Source: Amoebophrya sp. A120 (taxonomy: Eukaryota; Sar; Dinophyceae; Syndiniales; Amoebophryaceae). From it: a stretch of 64,000 nt of DNA. The first letter of the stretch is position 1. Every line of letters starts with the position of its first letter. This document shows, in pieces, positions 1 through 11,732 of this stretch. The stretch is taken from assembly GCA_905178155.1 (NCBI GenBank), contig CAJINV010000001.1:5985860-6049859 (forward strand), given 5' to 3'. The notes under the pieces are model-generated. The model ran no database searches, was not told the origin of the DNA, and was given only the letters and a program-made list of their open reading frames with translations. Both the position numbers and the translations under genes were made by a program.

Positions 1-356
1 CAGAGGTTGTGCGGGATATTCAGTTTTTGTTATCCCGGGACATTTGTGTTCCTTACCCACTTCCTCATTTCCTGGTTGACCAGTTGGTATGGTCGACTAT
101 AGGTGCCACCCTCGTTTCTCACCTCCAGGGGCCCTGGGCTCACCTCACCAGTGATGTTTCACTTGGTGGAAGTTGACAGGGTTCTACGAGCTATTTTGGG
201 TGTCTATTGTCTATTCTAATTACGCATGACAAATGCCCTCTCCGCGTGCCAAGAACTGACTCCTCTTGCTGCTCATGCAACACAGATATTTTTAGAATCC
301 GCAGACAGCATTACAAATTCCACTCATCCAGACCCAGACATTTTTGCATTTGATAC
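1..356. mobile_element. Right part of an introner (GTCTGGGTCTGG family) with embedded repeat
   Basis: The right end (about 330-356) is the inverted-repeat arm with CAGACCCAGACATTTTTGC followed by ATTTGATAC, seen at several other exon borders in this window. Bases from about 206 onward match, in the same orientation, the inner part of the introner at 6082-6348 (both contain ATGCCCTCTCCGCG). Bases 1 to roughly 200 are different: the stretch at about 60-140 (TTCCTCATTTCCTG, then CCACCCTCG and CTCACCTCCAGGGG) resembles 16690-16770, which is part of a repeat inserted in another introner. I read this as an introner that also received a copy of that repeat. Its left end lies outside the window. Confidence 0.7.
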
Positions 357-2310
357 CGGCTACATCCGGTTCAGCAAGCCCGTGATCGTGCGGTCCCTGG
401 TGGTCCAGTGCGGCAAGTACATCTCCTTGGTGGGCGGCCGCAACGGGGACCTGCAAACCGTGTGGATGCGCGCCATGCGCAACCAGGAGAGCTTCCAGCA
501 CCCCATCGTGGTGGATTTGACCGACGACAGCCGCCAGAACATCGGGCTGCAGACCATCACGGAGCTGTTTTTCCTGACCGCGGAGCACGTGAAGCTGATC
601 TCGCTGGAGGTGGTCGAGGCGGCGGGCACCACGGTGAACGTTTTGCTCCTGGGCCAGCAGTCGGAGCTGGTCCGTCAGAGCATCGACGCGGCCGCCACCG
701 CGCACGTGCTCAGTCTGGCGGACCTGATCCGGAAAAAACTGGTGATCAAGACGCGGCAGGCGCAGCCGGGCGACCTGGAGGACGAGGTGATCGTGGAGCT
801 GATCACCGACATGCTCACGCAGCCCACCGCGAAGGGGGAAGACGTGGCCGCGATGCTGAACAGCGGCATGGTGCCGGACCGGCTGCGCACCCAGATCCAG
901 AAGCACGACCTTTTGACCAGCATGGACCACCTGCTGGTGGACTTCGCCCCCGCGGCGGCGGACGCCTCGCCCGAAAAGAAACAGAAGCAGCGGGAACTGG
1001 CGGAGAGCCTGTCGAGGTACAACGATCTGATGATGTCCGCGTGGCTGCACTGGATCCAGGGCATGGCGAACCGCGTCGGAGGGCCCGCCGGCATGATAGT
1101 ACACAACAACGACTACAACCCAGTTGGAGGTTCGAAGACGAACAAGAAGTCCGGGGTACACGGAGGCCGCGGGGGGCCCATGCGGGAGGTGGTACTGCCC
1201 TCCTTTTTCACCAACCCGGTGGAGGAAAGGTTGTGGACCGAGCTCTACACCAAGGCGAAACAGAAAGTCGACCTGCGGGAGCAGGGTCAAGAGCTGGTCG
1301 GCGAGGAGAATTCGCCGCAGCTTCTCACCGACGAATTTGCCGCAGAACTGGACAAAATGCTGAACAAAACGCGGAAAGCGAAGATGAGAAAGAAGGAGAA
1401 GCTGCGCAGTGCTGCCTCAAAAAGTAGTAGGGCGTCCTCCAAGAAGATGCAGAAGGACGAGCAGTCCTCGTCTATTTCTTCACGAGATGATGTTGAATCA
1501 ACTGACAGGAAAGAAGCCAAGCCGGGCCGCAAAGAGATCGTCCGCGAAGATGTCGATGACGAGGACAAATCTTCAGGTGATCTGCTCTCTGATGCGATGG
1601 AGTCGACAGGAACTACGCGAAGGGTCGTGAACGAGGGAAGATCGGATGGCGCACCCGGTTCGGAGGAAAGCGCGACAGAACTAGGTGAAACGTCTAGAGG
1701 AGGCGTTCATAGTGCTCCTAGTGCAAGAACAAGTACTTCTAGGACCACTTCTTCCAGCACTGCGGATGTTGAAACTGGGGCAGCAAGCGGCATGGCTAGC
1801 GAAGACGAGGAGTCCTCTCACTCAGCATCCGATGATGATCGGTTGGGAGGTGGCGAAGATGAATCATCCAAGGGAATAGAAATGAAGCAGCCTCTCTCGG
1901 CCGAGCAAGAAGCGTTGCGGGACCGCGTGCGGGAGGTGATTGAGCAAGTGGAAAACGAATCGGCCGACCTGACGGAATCGACGGAGCTCGTCGTGGACTT
2001 TCTCCTCACTGAGGTACCCGAGGACCAGCAGGATTTCGTGCTCCAGGTCATCCGAAGCGAGGCGCCAGGAGAGTCTCCAGAGGATGTTGTGGTCGAGGTC
2101 GCCGGAAGCGCGGAGGGAAATGAAAATGATCTAAAGAAATTCATTCAGGCCCTAAGCGGCGCGCCGGATGAAGATGAAGTAGACGGCGCGGCTGAAGACC
2201 ACGGGAAGAAAGGCACGGAAGCAGAAGAAGCAGAGCGCGACGCGACAGGAGATTGGCGCATGAGAAGACTGCTGAGAAGACTGGCTCACGATCATGAAGA
2301 TGAGCTATAG
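357..2310 (+). CDS. Beta-sandwich-like protein with acidic tail, 3' exon (5' end outside window)
   Basis: Function not recognised. This is the last exon of a gene entering from the left: coding starts straight after the introner arm (reading ...GYIRFSKPV), so upstream exons are missing. About the first 100 residues alternate hydrophobic strands (IRFSKPVIVRSLVV, then LFFLTAEHVKLISLEVV) and align by eye with the middle of the next gene (IRFSRPVLVRKLLV, LSFTAARNVEVVALEV), so the two are tandem paralogs. The pattern recalls F5/8C-like galactose-binding folds, but that is a guess. Next comes a predicted helical part (about nt 700-1400, including WLHWIQGMANR), then a long Ser/Glu/Asp-rich region of low complexity and a mixed acidic/Arg end. 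No membrane segment is visible. Stop at 2308-2310. Many reverse-strand and shifted ORFs here are high-GC shadows. Confidence 0.7.
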
Positions 2311-3742
2311 GAATTTCAATTTTTTCCTTTTCGGGTTCGGCAACAGTCGTGCGGGCCGACAAAGCACGGCCACGCAGTTCGCCGTCTTACATTTACAACA
2401 AGATAGTCATCATAAGTACATTCTCGACATAATTCTGAAGAAGTCGGCGGAATGAAAAAAAGCAGCTGAAAGACGAAGAATTTGAAAGAAGTACACGACC
2501 ACAAAGACATAAAAAAATTTCTGATCCCCTCAAGCTAACCACGAGAACACAAGCAGTAGAGAAGGAATCTGCAACTACAAGGAGACTCTTATCCTGTAGA
2601 GTTCTTACTAGGTGGTTGGTATGAAAGTGGGCGTCACCCTCGAGTAGCTCATCTTCGTTCCTAGGAAATAGGCAAGGACGAGAACTCAGGTGCTTGACAG
2701 ACCAGCGGAGGTTGAACCAATTTCCCCCTTTGACTGAAATCTGACGACACAACTGTAGGACGAAAACGAATTTATAAAGTCCGATCTCTATACCCCACAC
2801 TGAGACAACATAACTACAACTAGCGACACTCGGGGACCCTACTAAGGTCTTTCGCGCACCATTATTTCAAAAACTTTTCACAGACTTGACTCGCGCATCC
2901 CAAAACTTTCCATGTAAGTACGCCTTTATCTCTTTTCGACCTCTATTTCAGATGCAAGCAGCAGCACTCGCGGAGGCAGTCGAAAATGCTGCGCTCATGA
3001 GCTGTGTCTGTGGCGGCGTTCAAGTGCAAATTTAGCAGCGTACAGCATTGATATAGCTGTTAGTCGTTCCGTTCGGTATCTATTTGCTCGTCGCGGCGCG
3101 TGCCACCTGCATGCTTGTAAGTTGTATCTGTAGTCGTGCCTAAAATGGCCTAGCTTTTTCGGTCCATATGAAAGAATAAGAATGTATAGATACGTTTATT
3201 GCCTTTCCGTAGCGTTATTTTCGTGCGTCGGTATCCGTAACGAAAGCATTCTCGGCGCAATCGTGAATAGTGATAGTCATAATGCGAAAAAATCATACTC
3301 ATACGTAGCTATAGGCGCTGTTATGCAGTCTCGGTCATCGTCTTCGGTACGTGATGAGTCGTAAAAGGTTGGAATCAAGCTCGGACTTGCGCCGCTTGCG
3401 TGCATTTGTCGGTCGTCCAAGCGTTTGCACTTTTTGCCCGTGTCCATCGTACATTGCGTCCTTTCGAGATTCGTCCTAGAGACGATTTTATTCCGTCCAA
3501 GAACTGAGAATGACGCTCACCAAAGCTAATATTTGACTCTTTCAAATACAGGAGCCTGTCACCGACCCGTAATTGAGCTTTTGTAGACCGACAAGAATGA
3601 ATTGAAATAGTGAGTAGCGCCGCCATCGTTTTCGCTGCTTGTAGCCCAAGAAAGCGTCCTCGACATGACGTGCATATCGTACATCAGAAATCTCGCATTT
3701 CATTAAGATCAAAAGTCTCTGTCTCCATCGCCGTAGCCCGGA
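2311..3742. other. Intergenic spacer
   Basis: AT-richer than the flanking exons. Only short open frames without recognisable motifs occur on either strand, and no inverted-repeat introner arm was seen. The part nearest 3742 probably carries the 5' UTR and start region of the next gene. Confidence 0.4.
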
Positions 3743-6700
3743 ATGGAGTACAGATTTTCCACTTTATTTACTTGTAACCGGAAGAGGAGCTGGCCCTGGT
3801 CGAGTGGAGGTTCTTGCCGAACCACGCGAGGCGACATGAGGGCTTTTTCTCCGCGTCCCTCCTGTGTAACAACTACACGATCAGTGCTAAAAACAACGGG
3901 TGCTTGTACAGCAACAAATCCTGCTGGATCGAGCAACAAGAGGCATTATTTCCACCCCTTCTTATCTGCTAGTGCCTGCGGCCTTGCGGTGGTCCTCTTT
4001 TTTCCCGACGTATCCCAGGCCGCTATGAACGTCAATTTGAATGGGGTGGAGGAGGAGGTCGGCCGCCTGCGCGAGCGGATTTTATCGTAAGGAAAAATCC
4101 CCCCTCCCCATATCGAAAACGAAACTTGTCATGCTGTATTTGAGTACACAAATGCAAATGCTAGAAGACCGAGAGCCGCAGTTGTGGCCTAGTTTGCAGG
4201 CAATTTGTGATGGTGTTTCCCACTTCCAGCTGCCTCCTGTCATGCTGCAGAAGCAAGGCTTTCCCACGCCACCCAGTAATACAGTCCGCCTCTTTTCCCG
4301 TCTAGCATGACAAAGCTAATTTGTGACCACAGACCTGCATCACAGACTTCCGTTTCGATATGGGGAGGGGGGATTTTTCTTCTTGATAGATTTTCGTCGA
4401 CCGCAAGTTTGTGGCGAAGCGGGGCAGCCGGACCGCGGTCCGTCGCGGCCTGCGGCGGCTGCCCAAGCCCGTGAAGGCCGCCTACGTATCCTGTGCAAAA
4501 GTATCGTACTCGTATTGCAATCATGCATTACAAATCCTGTACCTATGGTCAATCAGCATTACAAATTTTATTTCTCATGCTGAGAAAATTTGTAATGCAT
4601 TTATACGAGTACGATACTTTTGCAGTTCATACTATGCGGTGTCTGGTGATCATGACCTGTACAACAGCGACGTGGATGAAGACGCGGAGAACGGCGGCAT
4701 CGAGGAGGTTTCCGACCACGCGGTGCTGTCCAAGAGCGAGTCCAGCGACGGCAAGATCACGCCGTCGTCGCGCGACGGCGAGCGGACCCGCTCCCTGTTC
4801 GCGGACTTTTTCGGGGAACTGCTGTTCGGTCGCCGCCCGTCGCCGGACGGCGCCGCCTACTACGCCGGGCGTGGGCGCGGAGGTGGTGGGGGTACTAACA
4901 AGGGCCGCGGCAAGGGCGGGAATTATCGGGGCGGCGGGAGTAGTACAAGGCAAGCGGGGCTTTATTCTACTTCCATGGAGTCATCTTCATCGTTCGGCTT
5001 CGGGGCAGACCTAGAGGAGGAGTTGGTGGAGGAGCACTACCGCAAGCAGGACAAGGAGCAGTACCTGTCGTGGCAGGTGAACGCAGCGGAAAAAACGTGC
5101 TCGTCGCTGGACGGCCCACTGTGCAAGGACGACCGCGACGTGGGAGGTGTGGTGCCGGTGTCGGTGGTGGCCGCCGGGATGCGAGTGCGCAAGAAGCCCG
5201 CGGTGCTGGACCTGTACCGGGAGGAGGCCGTGGCGGCGGACCACCGCAACATCCTGGACCTGGAGTACGGCCGCTTCACCAAGGTCGTCGCCAATCTGAC
5301 CGACCTGGCCACGCCCGTGGAGGATGTCTCGAGCTTCGAGGAGGAAGACCGGCCGTACTGGGCGAGGGACTACGGAGACAGGCGCGGGAAAAAACGAGGA
5401 AAAAACGCTGTCAAGGTCGTGAAGAAGAAGCAAATCGACTTCACCTCCGACTCCGCCGGTCGCAACCTTCAGCACATGCAGGTGGCAGATCTGAGTCACG
5501 GTGCCACGCTCCGGCGTACTTCCCTGTCGTACGTGGATGTTGAATCAAGCCGGGTCCTCGCAGGAGATCATGTGGTGGTCACCACGGCGAGGACCCGCGG
5601 CATCAAAGGAGGCGACCGGCTCATTGCTGAGGGAGACGATGCGGCAGCTGGGAACTCAACATCTCTCGCGGGGTCCTTCATCGAAGGCGACGGCGCGAAG
5701 GGCAGAGGAGAAATGAGAGAAAACGAAGAAGATGTTGAACAGCAGCTCCAGAAGAACCACGAACTGCAACAGTATCATTCGTCTGCTTCAGAGTTTCATG
5801 AACCACGGCAATTTGCATCACGGACCTCGACAAATGAAGCCAGTAGCGCAAAGTCAGCGGCAGCGGCCGACCTGATCCGGGTTGCATTCCGAGGAGGCTG
5901 GCGGATTTTTTCAGACATCGACCGTGAGCCGGTCAACGACGTTCTTGCGGACCACGGCCGCGCAGCTCCTGAAAAGAGCATGCTCCTCGCCGGCGGCCAA
6001 TTTGGGTCAATTCGATTCTCCCGGCCCGTTTTGGTGCGGAAGTTGCTGGTTCGCGGCTCCAAAATGCACCAGCACGCCGTGTATCAAATGCAAAAATGTC
6101 TGGGTCTGGAAGATTCCGGGATTTGTGATGCATATTTTGTATGATCCGTGATGCATGTAATGCATGATCTAGCATCACAGATTTTTAGAGGACTTCCTGA
6201 TGCCTATTCCGCATGAGAAATGCCCTCTCCGCGTAACACAAACTGGGCTCCTGTTGCTGGTCACGCAATACAGATTTTTTTGGAATCCAAGGACAGCATG
6301 ACAAGTTGCAATCTTCCAGACCCAGACATTTTTGCAATGCATACCGTGATATCGGGCCGCGCCCGCTTCCGTGAGGGCCGGGAGGTTTTCCGCGCCCCAC
6401 TGTACAACGTATCAAATGTAAACATGTCTGGGTCTGGAAACTTGTGATGCTGGGTGGCGTCTCATGATGAGGCCACAAGTGCTGGCTCAGCATGACAAGT
6501 TTCTGAGCTTCTAGGTGTTGCCTATTCTGCATGACAAACTGCGTTTCTGCATCACGGAAAAATGGAGCTCTTGGGTAAAGTGCATGACAGATTTAAGAGT
6601 CATGCCAGACAAGCATGACAAACATGCATTCTTCCAGACCCAGACATTTTTACATTTGATACAATGTGACCAAGACCGATTTGCTGGCCAGCTACTCGGT

Positions 6701-9700
6701 GCCGGGGGGCTGCGGCTCCCATCTGCGCAGCACCTGCCGCGCCGACGCGGACGAACAGCAGTTCCACCGGGGGTTCCACCACGTTCCTGCTGTCGAGGGA
6801 AGCAGTGGCAGTGGGAGCGCAGAACCTTCTATGCATGAAATTCAGCTCGTCCCGGCGCCGCGCCAAGATCTTGTCGAGGACCACGATCCGGTTATTTGTA
6901 ATGGCAATGGGTCAACACCAGGAACATCAACCTCCACCTGCCAGAACACGGGGACGGGGCACGACGTGGCAGACGAAGAGGCCCACGACCACGCTTTTCT
7001 TGGAGAAAAACCAAAAAATATCGACAAAAATCTGCTGGCGCCGCTGAGCGGGCCCCTGCGCAACTCGCTGGCGAAGTTTGACAGCGGCATTGATTTCGCG
7101 CAGGACAGCCTGCTGAACGTGGGCCTGGTTGCGGTGGACGAGTTGAGTTTCACGGCCGCGCGGAACGTGGAGGTCGTCGCGCTCGAGGTGACGCCGGCTG
7201 CGTACGACGAGGAGCCGCGGGCGGCTTTCGTGCTGTCGCAGGAGGGCACGGTCGTGTTGGACCACGCGGTGAGCCCCAGCGCAGCGCCCTTCCTGATGCC
7301 CCTGAAGCGAGTGCTGGAGGAGGAGTTCGCGCTCACCGAGCCGGACATGCGCTTGCACTTCCTCCCACCCCAGCTGATGATGTTGGCGGAAATAAAGGAG
7401 GAAGAAGAGAGAAAGAAGCGAGCAGCAGACCATGACGCGTACGCGTTGCGAGGAACGACTTCTACATCTGCAGTTGTAGAGCAGGAGGAGTGGATCCGCG
7501 GACAGCTGGACCGGCACAGCCGGGAGGAGGAGGAGCGGCGGCCGGGATTCGGTTCGCAAAAGCCGAACTACCTCGAGATGTTGCAGAAGAAGTCCCTGCA
7601 CAAGCGGCTGCTGGAGCGGCCCTCGTTCTACAAGATGGCTTCCATCATGCGGGAGGACGCGTTCTTTGCGCCGAAGCGGCGGCAGATCGACAAGGACCTC
7701 CACCTGCTGGACTCGGCCTTCCGGGCGCTGGGCAAGCACCAGCGCCGCAACACCGCCTTCTGGCAGGCCGAGGATCGCCTGTTTAACGAGTGGACCCTGT
7801 TCGTGCAAAACTTCGACCGGAGTCTGTACTATTCATCCACCCAAACTGCCACCACCTCGCTCGCGAGCGCTCATGATGGTATTTCGGCAACACCAGTTCA
7901 AGTTCTTGGTCAAGAAGCAGTAGAGCCACAGCTGGCCGCACCCAGCGGAGGACCAGACTACCGCGAGGATGTTGACCAGCAGAAATTATTTTCGACTTCT
8001 GCAACTTCGACTTCTGATTCTGAAAGCATCTTCTTTGGATCGAATGTAGAGGCGGGGACGCAAAATTATGACGACGGTGTTCATCATCATGATGTGGCTC
8101 TATCAGCGTCCTCGACGTCCTATTTTTACGAAGATTCGATTACAAGAACACCAGCAATGTTGGGACCAGTGGAACCACATCATGTTCAAGAGGAACCGAA
8201 GAACCAGCACCAATTACCGAACGCCGACTCGTCGTCTTCAACAAATTTCTTGACGGACGACGGATTCCTGTTCGCAGATCATGATGCGGATCATTCGGAG
8301 GACGAAATCGAAGAAGACGATGAATTTCTGGAGCAAGCACGCCGGAGAGATCCAGACTTCCCGAAAAAAGAAGTCGAGGAGCAGGAGCAGGACAGTTCCG
8401 AGCATGATAGCTGGGGGGACAGCGTCGTGAAACGAGTCACTTCGAGTCTGACACGGATTTTGAAACCGAAAAAGTACGTGAAACGGCCGCGAAAAGTCAA
8501 GCGAGCGCGGTCGAAGATCAAATCTTCTCCCAGGAGGGACATCAGTTTCCACCAGAGCAGTCGTGATCGTGCCGGGATGAAGCAATCGCCGTCGAGTCGG
8601 CCACGAGGGCGGAGCTACGGGGGGGCGCAGAAGAAGCTGACAATTCCTCGAAGAAGCACAACTGGGAGAGCTTTGTCTAAAAATCATGCGAGTACTAGCG
8701 ACGAGGAGCTTGGCGACTCAGTGTCCGATCATTCCGGCACAGACGCTTCCGAAACGTCACGGGATTCCATCTCGGGATCATCCTCCCCCGAGGGATACTG
8801 TGAGGAAAAATCCTCCCTCCCCATACTGCAAACAGGTACGTTGCTCAATTTTTGATGCTGATTTGTGACAACAAATCCTGTCTCTCTTGCAAGAGGTCAA
8901 ATCCAAAGAATCCGCCGCCCTATGCAGGCGACCAAAACAACACCCCTACGCAGGCTGAGGCTTTGCCTGCAGTGCTGCCTCACTGCAAGACAGAGCTGAT
9001 TTGTGTATACCAATCCAGCCGGAGAAGTTCGTCCGTTTCAATATGGGGAGGGGGGATTTTTCACTTTGATAAGGGATCCGCCTCGGGAAGCAGCTCCTCC
9101 GACTTCGAGAGTGACGAAGATGCTGTGGGTATCCTGAGTAAAAACGTCCCCACCCCAGAGTTGTCATGCAAATCTGCATGCCAAAAATGTTCCGCATGCG
9201 GAGCCCCATGAGAAGCATTTTCTAGCCGTGTTTGGAATTTGTGATGCTATAATCAGCATGATATACTAGATCTGTGATGCTGCTGAACTACCTAAACAGG
9301 ATTACACTACGAGGACAAATTTGTCATGCCAATCGACCAAAGCCAGCTGATTTGTCTAGCAGATTTCCCATCTTGATGACTCTGGTGTGGGGACGTTTTT
9401 CCAAATGATAGTGGGCGGCGTGCTTCTGGATAACATGTTCATGAGCGAGGAGGAGACCGGGCGGATGATGCGCGGCGGCGCCGATGATTCGGGGGATGAT
9501 ATCGCACGAAAAAAGTGTTACACTTACACATTTGTTGTCAATTTAGCAACACAGATTTTCTCTGCATGGGAGGAAAAACTTGCAATGCAGGAGAGATCAT
9601 AAGGGAAAACACATGTGAAATGAGCTTGAAAGCATTTTGTGCGGGACAGAGCTTGTCTGCATTGTTGGGCCTGCAACACAATGTGTAACTGTGACACTTT

Positions 9701-9835
9701 TTCCTTTGCATAGACGATGGCCAAGGCGTGGCTATGATGGACCTCGCGGATCTCTTGGCGCAAGTTTTCGTGATGGCCCCCGAGGACGGCGGACAAGAAC
9801 CGGGTGGTGGCCCCGGGTGGCAGGAGCGGCCGTAA
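3743..9835 (+). CDS. Introner-rich beta-sandwich-like protein, paralog of the upstream gene
   Basis: Function unknown. Proposed exons: 3743-4083, 4395-4485, 4633-6081, 6349-6407, 6665-8796, 9078-9129, 9416-~9502 and ~9713-9835 (TAA). The start is uncertain: ATG 3743 is the longest, and a later in-frame ATG near 3836 also precedes the hydrophobic segment (FLSASACGLAVVLFF, ending VSQA), a likely signal peptide. The core on both sides of the third and fourth introners (IRFSRPVLVRKLLV ... LSFTAARNVEVVALEV) matches the upstream gene, and the two tiny exons fill exactly the gap in that alignment, which supports the exon model. Downstream are a charged helical part (about nt 7300-7830), a Ser/Asp/Glu-rich low-complexity region, a basic patch (about 8450-8560) and a C-terminus with the hydrophobic-acidic stretch MMDLADLLAQVFVMAPEDGG. 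Seven insertions in one gene is extreme. The last junction (~9503/~9713) is the least certain. Confidence 0.6.
4084..4394. mobile_element. Introner, family ATCCCCCCTCCCCATA, direct repeat ATTTT
   Basis: Arms ATCCCCCCTCCCCATATCG (about 4097-4115) and its inverted copy CGATATGGGGAGGGGGGAT (about 4356-4374) bracket an AT-rich centre. ATTTT occurs at 4079-4083 and 4390-4394. Removing the element plus one repeat joins ...RLRERI to FVDRKFVAKRG in frame. A GT-AG choice (GTAAGG ... GATAG) breaks the frame. Confidence 0.75.
4486..4632. mobile_element. Introner, family TGCAAAAGTATCGTACTCG
   Basis: A nearly perfect inverted repeat: TGCAAAAGTATCGTACTCG at about 4493-4511 and its complement ending TACTTTTGCA at 4624. 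At about 147 bp it is the shortest introner here. TAC flanks it on both sides (4483-4485, 4630-4632). The element is by chance open in the exon frame, so retention would not truncate the protein. The GT...CAG boundaries visible in the arms (GTATCC ... TTTTGCAG) would shift the frame, so excision at TAC is preferred. Confidence 0.75.
6082..6348. mobile_element. Introner, GTCTGGGTCTGG family, direct repeat CCGTG
   Basis: Left arm TATCAAATGCAAAAATGTCT followed by GGGTCTGGAAG, and the matching right arm with CCAGACCCAGACATTTTTGC. CCGTG is found at 6077-6081 and 6344-6348. Excising one copy joins ...HAV to ISGRARF in frame. The interior is the reverse complement of the introner at 58795-59069, so the family lands in both orientations. 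No AG is available at the right border. Confidence 0.8.
6408..6664. mobile_element. Introner, GTCTGGGTCTGG family, direct repeat TACAA
   Basis: Begins GTATCAAATG and ends CATTTGATAC, a perfect terminal inverted repeat, with arms carrying GTCTGGGTCTGG and CCAGACCCAGAC. TACAA stands at 6403-6407 and 6660-6664. Excision yields ...APLYN-VTKTDLL in frame, and the joined sequence fits the alignment with the upstream paralog. Confidence 0.8.
8797..9077. mobile_element. Introner, family ATCCTCCCTCCCCATA, direct repeat GGGAT
   Basis: The arm AAAAATCCTCCCTCCCCATA (about 8806-8825) has its inverted partner TATGGGGAGGGGGGATTTTT (about 9042-9061), the same family as 4084-4394. GGGAT lies at 8792-8796 and 9073-9077. 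Joining gives a continuous Ser/Asp/Glu-rich reading frame (...SSSPEG-SASGSSSS). GTGAGG ... ATAAG would be a GT-AG pair but shifts the frame. Confidence 0.75.
9130..9415. mobile_element. Introner, family AAAACGTCCCCACC, direct repeat GTGGG
   Basis: Arms GAGTAAAAACGTCCCCACC on the left and GGTGTGGGGACGTTTTT on the right. GTGGG occurs at 9125-9129 and 9411-9415. Here a canonical GT-AG intron (9129-9411, GTATCC ... GATAG) also keeps frame and differs by one residue from the repeat-based joint, so splicing may be conventional for this copy. Confidence 0.75.
9503..9712. mobile_element. Introner, family AAAAAGTGTTACA
   Basis: The left arm AAAAAAGTGTTACACTTACAC (from about 9509) pairs loosely with GTGTAACTGTGACACTTTTT near 9682-9702. 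A related arm pair is at 19979-20170. The frame of the final exon (DDGQGVAMMDLADL...) is chosen on composition. The flanking direct repeat is not clear, so the limits are approximate. Confidence 0.6.
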
Positions 9836-11732
9836 GGCAACTACCGGGCGAGAAGTTTGTGCTGACTGGATTTTTTCAGAAAAGTACAGCACTGCGAGGC
9901 GGGTATTTTTTTTTCGTGTTTTTCTACATGGTACGCACTGGCAGAAGTAGATTCTGCGTATTCATCAAGCATGCGTCTTTACTACGCGACTCCCTCGTGA
10001 ATTTCGTTTCCAATCGTATCAGCAACGTACATAATACATAATTCCATAGGTTTTGCAACATGACGAGTAGATGTTCGGCTTTCACTTTTCATTGTTTTTG
10101 TCTACAATTACGGATGCGAATGTAGGCTTTCTTTTTCCGATATTTTTCGCCTCGATTGAATGTTCCGCATCCCATCATGTACTTCAGTCTACTGTTTTTT
10201 TCATACTTTTTTACTTATCCTGTTTCTTCATTCATTCAAGATCTTGACTTTCCTCTGCTCTCGTCTGCATATTATTTAACGATAAACCCTTCACTTTATT
10301 TCAATTTTATGTCGCTGCCAAAATAGGGCAGGGGCACTAAAAATTCGATTCTGAATTACCGAGCTCGAGTAAGTAGCAGTCCTTTACAAATTCAAACGCA
10401 AAAAGTTTTCATTCATAATTTCAGTTTTTGCCGAAATGCGAGTTCACCACGTTTCTGTCGCACGTTCTCGACCACATTGCCCAATATTTTAATACTTGCT
10501 CTATCGAAGTCGAACGTACACGTAGAGGCGGGGTTGGAGCCGATAGCTTTTCTTTCACGAAAGCGAAAAGGCTCATGTCTACTGCGTTCGCTGGTTGACG
10601 GTAACCCCGAAGGAACCAGCGCAACGCCAAGACGACGTGTTGTCCCGCTACCACCGTTTGTCTTTGTGCGCTTTGTGCGTATTCTCGAAAGGCATTGGAA
10701 CTAGAAGAACCACATATGGCTCAGTCGTTGCTAGGCTCGGTAACACTACTTACTTAAGTCGCTCATGATACAGGTATCTCTATCAATATCATGTGTGACG
10801 GTGACGACACCAACTACGACTACTTACTACTACCTCATCGCAGCACGTGAAATTTCATCCTAGAGCTGCTACCATGATGGCCAGAAGGAAATTTCTAGAC
10901 AAAGGGATGGCCGAGTAAAGCGGAGCCAAATTTTATCGAATATTCGTTCCAGCTTGCGAAAAAAAAAATCCTTTCGTGAAAAGTAGCGGTCATTGTTGCC
11001 AAGGATGGCATGATGAAGCGACAAATGAGCTCATTGCTGGCGTGAATCTTGTTCTGAACCAACATAGTTTTAGGAACGACAGAAAACCACATGGGCAAGG
11101 CAAGTCTAAATTGGGATCGTTACAGTAGAAATTTGATCCAGATAGAACACCATGGATTTCGCTGGAAGAGTGAGTGCATGGAGATTTCTTTCCGTGTCGT
11201 TCGCAACGCAGCCTCAGACTGGTGGCTGAATATCAGCACCTCAAGAAGAAAAGACCGTGCTTATCCGTTCGTTGCTGAGATTTTGTGCTTCAGATCCTAA
11301 ATATTTTCAATACACATTCTGCAAACGCCGGATCTGTGTCGTATTTCAGCATTAGACGGGTATAGGATTCGTTCATCGTTTTTGTGAGTAGGATGTATCT
11401 ATTAATAATTGCTTGTGGCAGTTGTATCATTCGTATTAAGATTGATTTGAATCCAATGACAGCGACGACAAATAATACCTGTGTTTGACGAGCGAATAGA
11501 TTTAGATATTGAGACCTTAGAAATCGACTTCGTATTAAATGGCACAGGAAAATGCCGTTGTCACTCCTACGGAACAACAACCAGTAGCGACGCTAGTAGG
11601 GGTCAAGTTGGCTTACGGGAAGCACAAACGAACTGTTTGAATTGTGTCGAGCGACCTAGAACCGTTTAACACGCACTAAGTATTGCTGTGTGTTTCTGCA
11701 AGCATACTTAAAATCTCGCAGAAAACAAGAAC
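9836..11732. other. Intergenic spacer
   Basis: AT-rich with long pyrimidine runs. Short ORFs on both strands (for example 10421-10654 and 11290-11580, reverse) have no recognisable motifs and ordinary spacer composition. I see no RNA gene or introner arm. Confidence 0.4.

Noticed and set aside
292-1290. Long reverse-strand open frame
   Set aside because: Shadow of the high-GC exon on the + strand; His/Arg/Leu-rich with no motif, whereas the + frame aligns with a paralog.
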